A stretch of DNA of 64,000 nucleotides. Source: Flavobacteriales bacterium. Its GTDB lineage: Bacteria; Bacteroidota; Bacteroidia; Flavobacteriales_F; PHOS-HE28. Positions 43,247 to 51,148 of this stretch are shown one piece after another. A program made the translations under genes and the position numbers. Position 1 is the first letter of the stretch, and each line of letters starts with the position of its first letter. The notes under the pieces are model-generated. The model saw nothing but the letters and a program-made list of their open reading frames with translations. It did no database searches and was not told the origin of the DNA. The DNA is taken from positions 1,364,001-1,428,000 of the forward strand of contig JADJWA010000001.1 of assembly GCA_016716605.1 (NCBI GenBank). The letters are read 5' to 3'.

Positions 43247-46200
43247 ATGTTGTTCCGCCTTCCTCTCCTCTTCTTCGGGCTCTTGGTTCAGTGCCTTGTG
43301 GTTGCCCAGGGCACCGTTCGGGGCAAGGTCACGGACAATCTGGGTGAGACCCTGATCGGGGCCGCCGTAGTGCTGAAGAGCGATCCCGGCAAAGGCACCA
43401 TCACCGATCTCGAAGGTCGCTACTCACTGGTGCTCGATGCGCCCGGCCCGCAAGTGCTCATGGTGCGTTACATCGGTTACGAGAACAAGGAGGTGACCGT
43501 GAACCCGAAGGGCGGGGAAGTGGTGGTGCTCAACATCATCCTGGGCGAGAGCTCAGTGGCGCTGGAAGGGGTGGAGATCGAGGCGAAGGCAGTGCGCACC
43601 AACGATGCGTACCTGGACCGCATGAAGATCAACAATGCCGCGAGCATGGACTTCATCTCGCGCGATGCCATGCTGAAGACCGGCGATGGCGATGCGACTC
43701 AGGCCGTGAAGCGCATTACGGGGGTGAGCACCGTCGGCGCTTTCGTCACCGTGCGCGGCTTGGCGGACCGATATATCGTGACTACCGTGAACGGCAGCCG
43801 CCTGCCCACGCTCGATCCGCTCACCAACAACCTGAGGCTCGACCTCTTCCCCACGGGGTTGATGGACAACATCGTGATCACCAAGACCGCCACGCCCGAC
43901 CTGCCCGGCGATTGGGCCGGTGCCCTCATCAGCCTGAACACGAGCGATTATCCGGAAAAGCTGCGCGTGAGCGTGGGCACCACCGTCGGCTACAATCCCA
44001 ACAGCACCGGGAAGGACATTGTGAGCGGCCGCCCGGGCAAGACCGATTGGCTCGCGCGCGACGATGGCGGGCGCGGCATACCGGAGGGCATCCCCGACGA
44101 TGGCGGCGATTACCCGCTCTTCATCGAACCGAGCCTTTACGAGCAGCTCACCTTCCTAGGACTGGGCGGCTACCTGAGCGGTTATGGCATCACCGCCAAT
44201 TCGCCGGGCTACCAGAGCACCAACATGAGCACCAGCAATACGCTGCAGCACTTGCCGCTGGTGGAGCTGGGATTGCTGGCACCCGCACTGCTTTACAACG
44301 AGAGCGCCATCGCGGAAGCCGTGAGCAATTACAACGGCACCTACAACCTCGCGTATTTCTCCCCCACGTTGAATGGGCGGCTGGGCGAGCTCAACCGCAA
44401 ATGGTACAACACCAATTGGCGGGTGGACACCGTGCAAGGCCAGTTCAACTTCAGCCAGAATCTCTCGCTGGGGAATCAGCTCGCCTTGTTCAAGAAGAGC
44501 AAGAACCCGAAGACTTTGGGTTTCCTGGTGGGCCTGCGGTACAACCGCGAGACCGAGTACGACCCGGGCTCCACCTACATCCGTACCGGCGAGCCCTTCA
44601 ATGATGAGAACCCTGGCGATGAATTCGGGCGCAATGGCACCCAGGCCATCAGCGTGATCACGCACAGCTGGAACGCATTGGCCAGCCTTTCCTTGAAGCT
44701 CAACCGCAACAACAGCATCTCGTTCCTGGCCATGGCCAATGCGCTGGGCCAGGCCAATGCGCGCTACCAGCGTTTCCGCAATCCGGGCATCGGCGTGGAT
44801 GAATACGCTTCGGAGGATCAGTATTACGAGCAGCGCCGCATGTTCGTATACCAGTTGAGCTCGCGGCACTTGATACCCGCCATCAACACGAAGGTGGAAG
44901 CGGACATCTCGTACACCGACGGCAACCGCGACCTGCTCGACTTCAAGGCACTCACCTATGTGCAGCCGCCCCCGGGCGAGCCCATCACCGAAGTGGAGGC
45001 CGCGCTCACCGCCCCGACGCGCGCTTACCGCTTCCTGGATGAGACGCTCCTGGATGCACGGCTCACGCTCGAAGTACCCTTGAGCGATGAGACGCGCCTG
45101 GTGCGCAAGCTCCGTGTCGGCGGCTCTTATCTGCGGAACGAGCGCCTCAACGAGCAGGACTTCTACATCGTGCTCGGCGCGCCTGGCCCCGCGCAATGGG
45201 ACCTCCCGGGCCGTTTCGATATGCGCAGCGATGGCCGCTTCACCTCGCTCTACCGGCCCTTCGGCACCTTCAAGGACAACGATATCGGATTGAACCGCAT
45301 CATCGGCGCCTTCGCCATGGTCGATTACGCCCTCTCTAAAAGGCTCCGCGCCGTTGGGGGACTGCGTGGCGAGCAAACCAACATGATCACCGACATCCGC
45401 CGATACTACGAGCAGGGCCTGGACCCATCGGATCCGGCGCGCGGCACGGTTGGTGACGTGTCTGCCGGCGGTGATGCCAATCCTGACCCGCAGCCTGCGC
45501 GGCCCGGTGCCCTCGACCAATGGGATTTCCTCCCCAGCATCAACCTCATCTACAAGCTGAAGGACGATGACCAGGCGCCTATGAACCTGCGCCTGAACTA
45601 CTTCAAATCGCTCGCCCGTCCCAGCTTCCGCGAGTTCAGCGTAGTGCAGCTCTTCGACTACATCCTGGGCGCACCGGTTTATGGCAACCCGAAGCTCCAG
45701 ATGACCACGGCGGACAATTACGACCTGCGCATCGAACGCTTTTTCCGCAGTCGGAACAATGTGTCGGTGAGCGCCTTCCACAAGGAGTTCAAGAACCACA
45801 TCGAGCTGGTCTTCACCGCATCGGGAGGCTACACCTGGCGCAATGCCATCCGTTCATCGGTCACGGGCGTTGAGGTGGAGGGCCGCGTGGGCATCCTGCG
45901 CTGGATCGAATGGCGCGGCAACGTCACGCTCATGCAATCGCAGAGCGTGCTGCGCACCACGTTGCTTGCCGAGCCGGTGGAATACACCACCAACATGTTC
46001 GGTCAGGCGCCTTACATGGTGAACAGCATGCTCACCTTCAGCAGCGACAGCGCGCGCGCCAGCCTCTCGGTGAGCTACAACGTGCAAGGGCCGAAGCTGG
46101 CCATCAGCAACAGCGAGGTGAACCCCACAGGCATCCGCGCCTACGAGATGCCCCGGCACATGGTCGACATCACATTGAACAAGAGCTTCGGCAAGCATTG

Positions 46201-46342
46201 GGGCCTTCGTCTGGGCGTTCGCAACCTGCTGAATTCACCCTTCCGCCGCGCTTACCAGTTCGAGAAGGGCTATGCGGTGGATTTCGACAGCTATGCCTGG
46301 GGCACTGAGTACAGCGCAGGCCTCACCTATACCATCAAGTGA
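43247..46342 (+). CDS. TonB-dependent receptor upstream of T9SS cargo
   Basis: A 1031-residue receptor: signal peptide (about 1-21), carboxypeptidase-regulatory-like domain (about 22-105, GTVRGKVTDNLGETLIGAAV), plug with AVKRITGVSTVGAFVTVRGL and MDNIVITKTATPDLPGDWAG, and a barrel ending in SAGLTYTIK. Receptors with this type of plug are seen alone in Bacteroidota, without SusD. The next gene, a T9SS cargo protein, starts 2 nt after its stop, so the two are one transcription unit; receptor and cargo may handle the same ligand (inference). Confidence 0.92.
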   Translation: MLFRLPLLFFGLLVQCLVVAQGTVRGKVTDNLGETLIGAAVVLKSDPGKGTITDLEGRYSLVLDAPGPQVLMVRYIGYENKEVTVNPKGGEVVVLNIILGESSVALEGVEIEAKAVRTNDAYLDRMKINNAASMDFISRDAMLKTGDGDATQAVKRITGVSTVGAFVTVRGLADRYIVTTVNGSRLPTLDPLTNNLRLDLFPTGLMDNIVITKTATPDLPGDWAGALISLNTSDYPEKLRVSVGTTVGYNPNSTGKDIVSGRPGKTDWLARDDGGRGIPEGIPDDGGDYPLFIEPSLYEQLTFLGLGGYLSGYGITANSPGYQSTNMSTSNTLQHLPLVELGLLAPALLYNESAIAEAVSNYNGTYNLAYFSPTLNGRLGELNRKWYNTNWRVDTVQGQFNFSQNLSLGNQLALFKKSKNPKTLGFLVGLRYNRETEYDPGSTYIRTGEPFNDENPGDEFGRNGTQAISVITHSWNALASLSLKLNRNNSISFLAMANALGQANARYQRFRNPGIGVDEYASEDQYYEQRRMFVYQLSSRHLIPAINTKVEADISYTDGNRDLLDFKALTYVQPPPGEPITEVEAALTAPTRAYRFLDETLLDARLTLEVPLSDETRLVRKLRVGGSYLRNERLNEQDFYIVLGAPGPAQWDLPGRFDMRSDGRFTSLYRPFGTFKDNDIGLNRIIGAFAMVDYALSKRLRAVGGLRGEQTNMITDIRRYYEQGLDPSDPARGTVGDVSAGGDANPDPQPARPGALDQWDFLPSINLIYKLKDDDQAPMNLRLNYFKSLARPSFREFSVVQLFDYILGAPVYGNPKLQMTTADNYDLRIERFFRSRNNVSVSAFHKEFKNHIELVFTASGGYTWRNAIRSSVTGVEVEGRVGILRWIEWRGNVTLMQSQSVLRTTLLAEPVEYTTNMFGQAPYMVNSMLTFSSDSARASLSVSYNVQGPKLAISNSEVNPTGIRAYEMPRHMVDITLNKSFGKHWGLRLGVRNLLNSPFRRAYQFEKGYAVDFDSYAWGTEYSAGLTYTIK

Positions 46343-46344
46343 TC

Positions 46345-47655
46345 ATGCGCGGAACGTTCGTGCTGCTCCTCTGCCTCCTTTGCGCAACCATGCTGCGCGC
46401 GCAACCGGCCTTGGAAGGCGTGCTGGTGGAGACCTACTATGTGAGTGACGCCAACGACGCCACGGACGTGACAGGTGGCGGCGTACCGGTAGGCTCGGTG
46501 ACCTACCGGATCTTCCTCGACCTATGCGAAGGCTGCGGCCTGCGTGCCATATACGCCGATGCGAATCATGCGCTCTCCCTCACCAGCGCCGCACCCTTCT
46601 TCAATCACGTCGATCGCGGGCGGACATTCGGCCATCAACTCAACAACACCGCGTTGGGTGAGGGCACCGTTGCGCTCGATTCGTACCTGAGCATGGGGCG
46701 CGGCAGCACCCAGCGCCTGACCATTCCAAAGGCCGATGACCCCGATGGAAGCGCGGTGGGCGGCGCGAACAACGACGGCGGCAGCGAGGCCATACCGGGT
46801 GGCTTGCTGGTGAACAACGCACCGGAAATGAGCATCGCCCTCACCACCAGCGATGGCTTGGTGCCGCTTGGCGGTCAGCCTGTAGTGCCGCCCAGTTTCC
46901 TCGTGTCCGGTGATGACCTCGATGCTGTGTTCCGCGACGAGACCACCACTGGCGAGTTCAATTCGAATGACTCCCGGATCGCATGTGCCACCCCTGGCGT
47001 GCAGGGAGCAACCCCGGAGAACATCGTGCTCATCGCTCAGCTCACCACCGCAGGCGGCCTCGAGTTCAGGCTGAATGTGGAGATCGAGAAACCGGATGGC
47101 ACCGTGCAGAAGTACGTGGCTCCCGGCGATACGTTGCTGCTTGGAGAGGAGCAGAGCGGGCTGCTCGTGTACCCGCCCGCGTGCGGCTGCACGGATCCCG
47201 ACTTCCTGGAGTACGATCCGGCGGCCGGTTGCGACGATGGTTCATGCGCTACGGCCATTGTCTTCGGCTGCCTCGATCCTTCGGCTTGCAACTTCAGCAG
47301 CACCGCCAATTTCAACGTGCCGCAACTCTGCTGCTACAGCATCAGCGATTGCAATGGCTTGGACCCGTACCTGGTCTGCCCCACGATCGGGATCGAAGAA
47401 CGTTCGTCTGCTGAGCTGCTGCTGGTGCCAAACCCTACGCATGGGCAGGTGCGCATCTCTGGTGCGGACCACTTGGGCACTTCGCTCATCATCGAGGTCA
47501 TAGATGCTTCAGGGCGGTCATTGCACCGAGAGGCAGCACAGGTATCGCGGGACGGCTCGCTGGATGCGGACCTCTCAGGGCTGGCCGATGGCGCCTATAT
47601 GATCGTGCTTCACGGTGGAACAGGACGTGCTGCAGCACGCGTGCTCAAGCTTTGA
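46345..47655 (+). CDS. T9SS-exported protein, paralogue 1 of a local four-member family
   Basis: A 436-residue exported protein. Signal peptide (about 1-20, ending LRAQ), then the shared N-terminal domain (about 22-260: LEGVLVETYYVSDANDATD, SVTYRIFLDL, FFNHVDRG, TVALDSYLSMG, ENIVLIAQLTT). Two Cys-rich units of the GCTDPxxxNYxPxAxxDDGSC type follow (GCTDPDFLEYDPAAGCDDGS, GCLDPSACNF), then a T9SS sorting domain (about 362-436: LLVPNPTHGQVRIS, LADGAYMIVLHGG). It starts 2 nt after the TonB receptor gene; a GTG at 46339 overlapping that stop is an alternative. Function of the shared domain is unknown. Confidence 0.85.
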   Translation: MRGTFVLLLCLLCATMLRAQPALEGVLVETYYVSDANDATDVTGGGVPVGSVTYRIFLDLCEGCGLRAIYADANHALSLTSAAPFFNHVDRGRTFGHQLNNTALGEGTVALDSYLSMGRGSTQRLTIPKADDPDGSAVGGANNDGGSEAIPGGLLVNNAPEMSIALTTSDGLVPLGGQPVVPPSFLVSGDDLDAVFRDETTTGEFNSNDSRIACATPGVQGATPENIVLIAQLTTAGGLEFRLNVEIEKPDGTVQKYVAPGDTLLLGEEQSGLLVYPPACGCTDPDFLEYDPAAGCDDGSCATAIVFGCLDPSACNFSSTANFNVPQLCCYSISDCNGLDPYLVCPTIGIEERSSAELLLVPNPTHGQVRISGADHLGTSLIIEVIDASGRSLHREAAQVSRDGSLDADLSGLADGAYMIVLHGGTGRAAARVLKL

Positions 47656-47659
47656 TGCG

Positions 47660-48583
47660 ATGCCATGGAAGCCTATCCCAATGGAGGCGCGCGAGCGCAT
47701 GGAGCGCATGATGCTGCCGTCAAATCGACCTTACCGCACCGGCATGGCCGATGAGACGCTGCTCGATCGCGCCCTGCGCATGGCCATGCACGAAGTGCTC
47801 GATGGTGCGGAGCCATCGCTGGCCGCTGCCCTGCACGGCGTGGCCCTGCCCGACCTCATGAAATCGCTCAACCGCTTCTCGCTCCAGCCGGATGGCGTTG
47901 CGGTGAGCCGGAAACGTGAACGGCAGCAGGACCGTCGCAAGCTCAGTCCAGAGCAAGAGGGGGCCCTCCATGCGCTGATCCGTTCAGGCACGCCGGACAT
48001 GATGGGCGGCATCGAGCGCCTATGGAACCGTGAGAGCGTGCGCTGGCTAGTTGCAAGGGATACCGGGCAGCTGTTGCCGGAGCGCACGCTGAGCAGCTAC
48101 CTCGAGCGCTGGGGATTTGCCCCGGACAAGCCCATGCGCGTGATGGCTGCGAAGCATCCGATGCGCATGCGGGAATGGCTCAAGCGTGACTATCCCGTTA
48201 TCGCCATGCTCGCCCGCGAAGCTGATGGTCGCGTAGGCTGGTGGGGCCAGGCCCCGTTGTTGGCCAGGCAGCAGGGCAAGATCGGCCCCGGCACCAAACC
48301 CGCATTGATCGAGAGCCCGCTGTGGGAGGCTGGGCGCTTCAACTTGCTCTTCATCATCGGCAACAGGGGCCATGCGCGATGGCGCGTGCATGAGGGCGCG
48401 CTCACAGCGGCCCTTGCCATTGACCTGCTGGAGCGCTTCCTGGCCGAGGAGCCGCGCAAGCTCTTCCTGATCCTGCCCTCCGACCCCATGTTCGCCACGC
48501 CTGAATTCGTTTCGTGGGCATTGAAGAACAAGGACCGAGTAAGCTTCCATCTCTTCCAGCACGAGGCCTCGATGCGTCGCTGA
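47660..48583 (+). CDS. IS630-type transposase-derived protein lacking the DDE residues
   Basis: A 307-residue protein that follows the IS630-family transposase plan: an N-terminal helical part, the linker and HTH region LSPEQEGALHALIRSGTPD, then GGIERLWNRESVRWLVARDT, LPERTLSSYLERWGFAPDKP and WLKRDYPVIAMLAR. Where active IS630 enzymes have WGDE, this protein has WGQA (in RVGWWGQAPLL). The second-Asp strand reads LFLILPSDPMFA instead of the usual IVDN-type motif, and the protein ends before the third acidic position (SPELNP-type region). The frame is otherwise intact, with codon use like its neighbours. It starts 4 nt after a T9SS cargo gene. Likely a domesticated DNA-binding protein (inference). 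No terminal inverted repeats were found. Confidence 0.75.
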   Translation: MPWKPIPMEARERMERMMLPSNRPYRTGMADETLLDRALRMAMHEVLDGAEPSLAAALHGVALPDLMKSLNRFSLQPDGVAVSRKRERQQDRRKLSPEQEGALHALIRSGTPDMMGGIERLWNRESVRWLVARDTGQLLPERTLSSYLERWGFAPDKPMRVMAAKHPMRMREWLKRDYPVIAMLAREADGRVGWWGQAPLLARQQGKIGPGTKPALIESPLWEAGRFNLLFIIGNRGHARWRVHEGALTAALAIDLLERFLAEEPRKLFLILPSDPMFATPEFVSWALKNKDRVSFHLFQHEASMRR

Positions 48584-48627
48584 TCCGGTAACGGCGACTT
48601 AATGGAACGGATACGGAATGACCACGA

Positions 48628-48645
48628 TGGGACAAGAATGTCCCA
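48628..48645. promoter_or_regulatory. short palindrome upstream of paralogue 2
   Basis: TGGGACA-AGAA-TGTCCCA, a 7-bp perfect inverted repeat 40 nt before the ATG at 48685 and 44 nt after the stop of the transposase-derived gene. It could be an operator or a short hairpin; no direct evidence separates these. Confidence 0.3.
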
Positions 48646-48684
48646 ATGATGCCGAGGTTACTTCGCCGCCCTGAAAGAAACGCC

Positions 48685-50052
48685 ATGGCCCGCATCCTGA
48701 CACTCGCCCTTTCGATTCCCATGGCCATCGCGGCCGCTGCACAGGACTACTCGCCGCCAAACCCGAACGGGCTAGAGGGCATCATCGTGGAGACTTACTA
48801 CGTGGCCGATGCCGATGATGCCGCCGACACCGATGGCGGCCCCGGCTTGGTTGAAGGCGCAAAGACCTACCGTGTTTACGTGGACATGCTGCCCGGCTAT
48901 AAGCTGGTGAGCGTGGGCGGCTTCACCAACCACCCTTTTACGATCGGCACCACCACGAGCTTCTTCAACAACGACGACCGTGGCGAGGCCTGGGGCAGGG
49001 ACATCCCTGCGCAGCACTTGAACAAGAACACCGTGGCCATTGATTCATGGCTCAGCTTCGGCGCAGCCAGCACCCTGCATTGGGGCGTCCTAAAAGCTGA
49101 GGACGCTGATGGCAGTGTCGTGGGCGGTTCCAATAACCAGAGTGGACTCTTGGTGAATGATGCGGTTGCAGCTGGCATTCCCCTCACCATCGCGGATGGG
49201 CTGATCAACCTTGGCACGGCGCCTGGCACCATCAACTCAGTGGGCAATCTTCCCGATTGTTTCGAGCCAGGCGGCAGCAACAGTTTCAGCGACGAGAACG
49301 TTGCGTGGGCCGTGCTCGGGGGAGTGAGCGGACCGACGGAGAGCAATCGCGTGCTCATCGGCCAGTTCACCACCGATGGGGATCTCAGTTTCTGCTTGAA
49401 CCTCGCGCTGCGCATCCCTGATTCCTTGGTGTGCAGCGACCCGAATTGCCACACCCTGTTGCAGTTCTACAGCGAGGTGCTCCAATCCGATACGCTGGGT
49501 CAGGGTTTTGCAGGCCAGAACATCTTCTCGCATCCCACGCTCTGTTTCAACTCCGCGAACTCCACGGTTGATTGCCTGGGCGTGCCTAACGGACCGGCCG
49601 TTCCGGGAAGCGTTTGCGATGATGGCAATGCCGATACGAGCAACGATGTGTACAGCTCCGGCTGCGTGTGCTGGGGCCAGGACTGCGCAGGCACATACGG
49701 CGGCAACGAGCTGCCCGGCACTCCTTGCGACGATGGCAACGCCGCCACCGTGAATGATACGTGGCAGCCCGGATGCATCTGCGAGGGCTTCACCGGGGTA
49801 AACGAGATCACCGCTGCAAGCGCGCGCTTGAGCCCGAACCCAACGAGAGGTCAGCTGCAAGTGGAGCTTCTGGGCGCTGGCGGACCGCTGCAATGGGAAC
49901 TGCGCGACATGGCCGGTGCGCGCGTCCTGAGCGGCACGGCATCGGTCGATCGCTTGCTGACCTTGGATCTCTCCCGCGTGTCCAACGGCGCTTATATGCT
50001 CGTGATCCAACGAGGAGGCGCTCGCTCCCAGCACCGCGTGGTGAAGCATTGA
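48685..50052 (+). CDS. T9SS-exported protein, paralogue 2 of the local family
   Basis: A 455-residue protein. Signal peptide (about 1-19), the shared N-terminal domain (about 25-275: LEGIIVETYYVADADDAADT, KTYRVYVDMLPGYKL, TTTSFFNNDDRG, TVAIDSWLSFG, NRVLIGQFTTDGDLSF), then two Cys-rich modules of the form CDDGNxxTxNDxxxxxCxC (VCDDGNADTSNDVYSSGCVC, PCDDGNAATVNDTWQPGCIC) and a T9SS sorting domain (about 378-455: RLSPNPTRGQLQVE, VSNGAYMLVIQRGG). The Cys modules are those that are multiplied in paralogue 4. ATG 48685 begins the signal peptide; the ATG at 48646 is rejected. Confidence 0.86.
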   Translation: MARILTLALSIPMAIAAAAQDYSPPNPNGLEGIIVETYYVADADDAADTDGGPGLVEGAKTYRVYVDMLPGYKLVSVGGFTNHPFTIGTTTSFFNNDDRGEAWGRDIPAQHLNKNTVAIDSWLSFGAASTLHWGVLKAEDADGSVVGGSNNQSGLLVNDAVAAGIPLTIADGLINLGTAPGTINSVGNLPDCFEPGGSNSFSDENVAWAVLGGVSGPTESNRVLIGQFTTDGDLSFCLNLALRIPDSLVCSDPNCHTLLQFYSEVLQSDTLGQGFAGQNIFSHPTLCFNSANSTVDCLGVPNGPAVPGSVCDDGNADTSNDVYSSGCVCWGQDCAGTYGGNELPGTPCDDGNAATVNDTWQPGCICEGFTGVNEITAASARLSPNPTRGQLQVELLGAGGPLQWELRDMAGARVLSGTASVDRLLTLDLSRVSNGAYMLVIQRGGARSQHRVVKH

Positions 50053-50061
50053 GCCTTTTCC

Positions 50062-50829
50062 ATGAAGCATCGGCTGCTCTCCGCTTTGTCCCTACTCTTT
50101 GGCCTTGGCGTTTCCGCGCAAGGCTTGGAAGGTGTTCTCGTGGAGCGCTACCACGAGATGCCCGGCGCTGCGCCCGGTTCCGCTCCGCTGGTGACCTACC
50201 GCATCTACTTGGACCTCGAACCCGGTTATGCGCTGCTGAGCGTCTACGGCGAGAAGGACCGCAACCTTTTCTTCCGCACCACAACGCGTTTCTTCAACGA
50301 TACGCTGAACGGCGCGGGCAGCGGTGAGCTAGTCGATGCCGAAGCGCTGGCCGAATACCCTGCGGCGATCGATTCATGGCTGGCCTTCGGATTCGCGAGC
50401 TCCGCGCACAAGGCTGTGCCACTGCATCTTGATCCGGATGGGTCTATCCTGAAAGCCGACAGGAGCGAAGGCATCACCACGTACAACAACTCGTTGAGCA
50501 AGCGCGACGGTCTGGTCCCTGCGTCGACCGTGCCGGAGGTGATGTACCTGCACATCACGCGCAGCTTCCTGGAGAATCTCAGTGGCCATGTGATCGAGAC
50601 CGAGGTGGGCGCTTTCGGCGTGTTGGGCCATGTGAAGGGGGCCACCGACGAGAACGTGGTGCTTATCGCTCAGTTGACCACGGACGGCGAGCTGAGCTAT
50701 GCGATCAATGCCGGCCTTCGTTCGCCGGACGGTAGCATAATCAAATGGCTCGCCTACACGCCGAAGGCTGATGATGAGAGGCAGCATCCAGCGCTGCATT
50801 TGAAGCCTGGAGGGGAGGCGCGCTTCTGA
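50062..50829 (+). CDS. exported protein, paralogue 3 of the local family, without a sorting domain
   Basis: A 255-residue protein with signal peptide (about 1-20, ending VSAQ) and the shared domain only (about 21-245: LEGVLVERYHEMPGAAPGS, VTYRIYLDLEPGYALLSVYG, TTTRFFNDTLNG, AAIDSWLAFGFASSAHK, ENVVLIAQLTTDGELSYAIN). There is no Cys module or T9SS sorting domain: the protein ends soon after the domain. It begins 9 nt after paralogue 2, so it is probably co-transcribed. It may stay periplasmic, be carried by a partner, or be a naturally truncated copy. Confidence 0.82.
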   Translation: MKHRLLSALSLLFGLGVSAQGLEGVLVERYHEMPGAAPGSAPLVTYRIYLDLEPGYALLSVYGEKDRNLFFRTTTRFFNDTLNGAGSGELVDAEALAEYPAAIDSWLAFGFASSAHKAVPLHLDPDGSILKADRSEGITTYNNSLSKRDGLVPASTVPEVMYLHITRSFLENLSGHVIETEVGAFGVLGHVKGATDENVVLIAQLTTDGELSYAINAGLRSPDGSIIKWLAYTPKADDERQHPALHLKPGGEARF

Positions 50830-51148
50830 GTGCGGGGCCCGCACGCTCTGCTCGTTCGCAACGGTTGCCATGCGTGTTCATTCCAACGCGGATTCCATCG
50901 AAAGCAGAATCTGGATTTCGCCACGCAAGGGGGGGCGCTTGCGCTCGTCTCCATTGTTAGCCAATGCGCTGCTCAGCATTAAGCTGCTGTAACCAGGACA
51001 CCAAGACCGCTAATGGCGGCTTGATGGATCAGTAAGCAAAGCATACGCTGCACCTAACCCCCAAGCGCCGATGCCCGGGGACTTTTGACCCGCCACAGAA
51101 TCGGCACTTCAGCGAGAACCTCAACACCCCAAAACCCCAACAAGAACC
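50830..51148 (+). other. 319-nt intergenic region before the beta-helix protein gene
   Basis: No coding frame is credible. It starts with a weak hairpin GTGCG-GGGCC-CGCAC just after the stop codon. A near-match to the -7 box, GACTTTTG (51080-51087), lies 61 nt before the next ATG. The last 45 nt before the ATG are rich in AACCCC/CAACA, a pattern seen in several leaders here. No riboswitch fold was recognised. Confidence 0.4.

Noticed and set aside
43247..46342. Polysaccharide utilisation locus (SusC/SusD)
   Set aside because: The TonB receptor has no SusD-like partner, and no glycoside hydrolase or polysaccharide lyase gene was recognised in the window.
47655..48684. Intact insertion sequence around the IS630-like gene
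   Set aside because: No terminal inverted repeats or TA target duplication could be found; the gene abuts its upstream neighbour by 4 nt and lacks the DDE residues.
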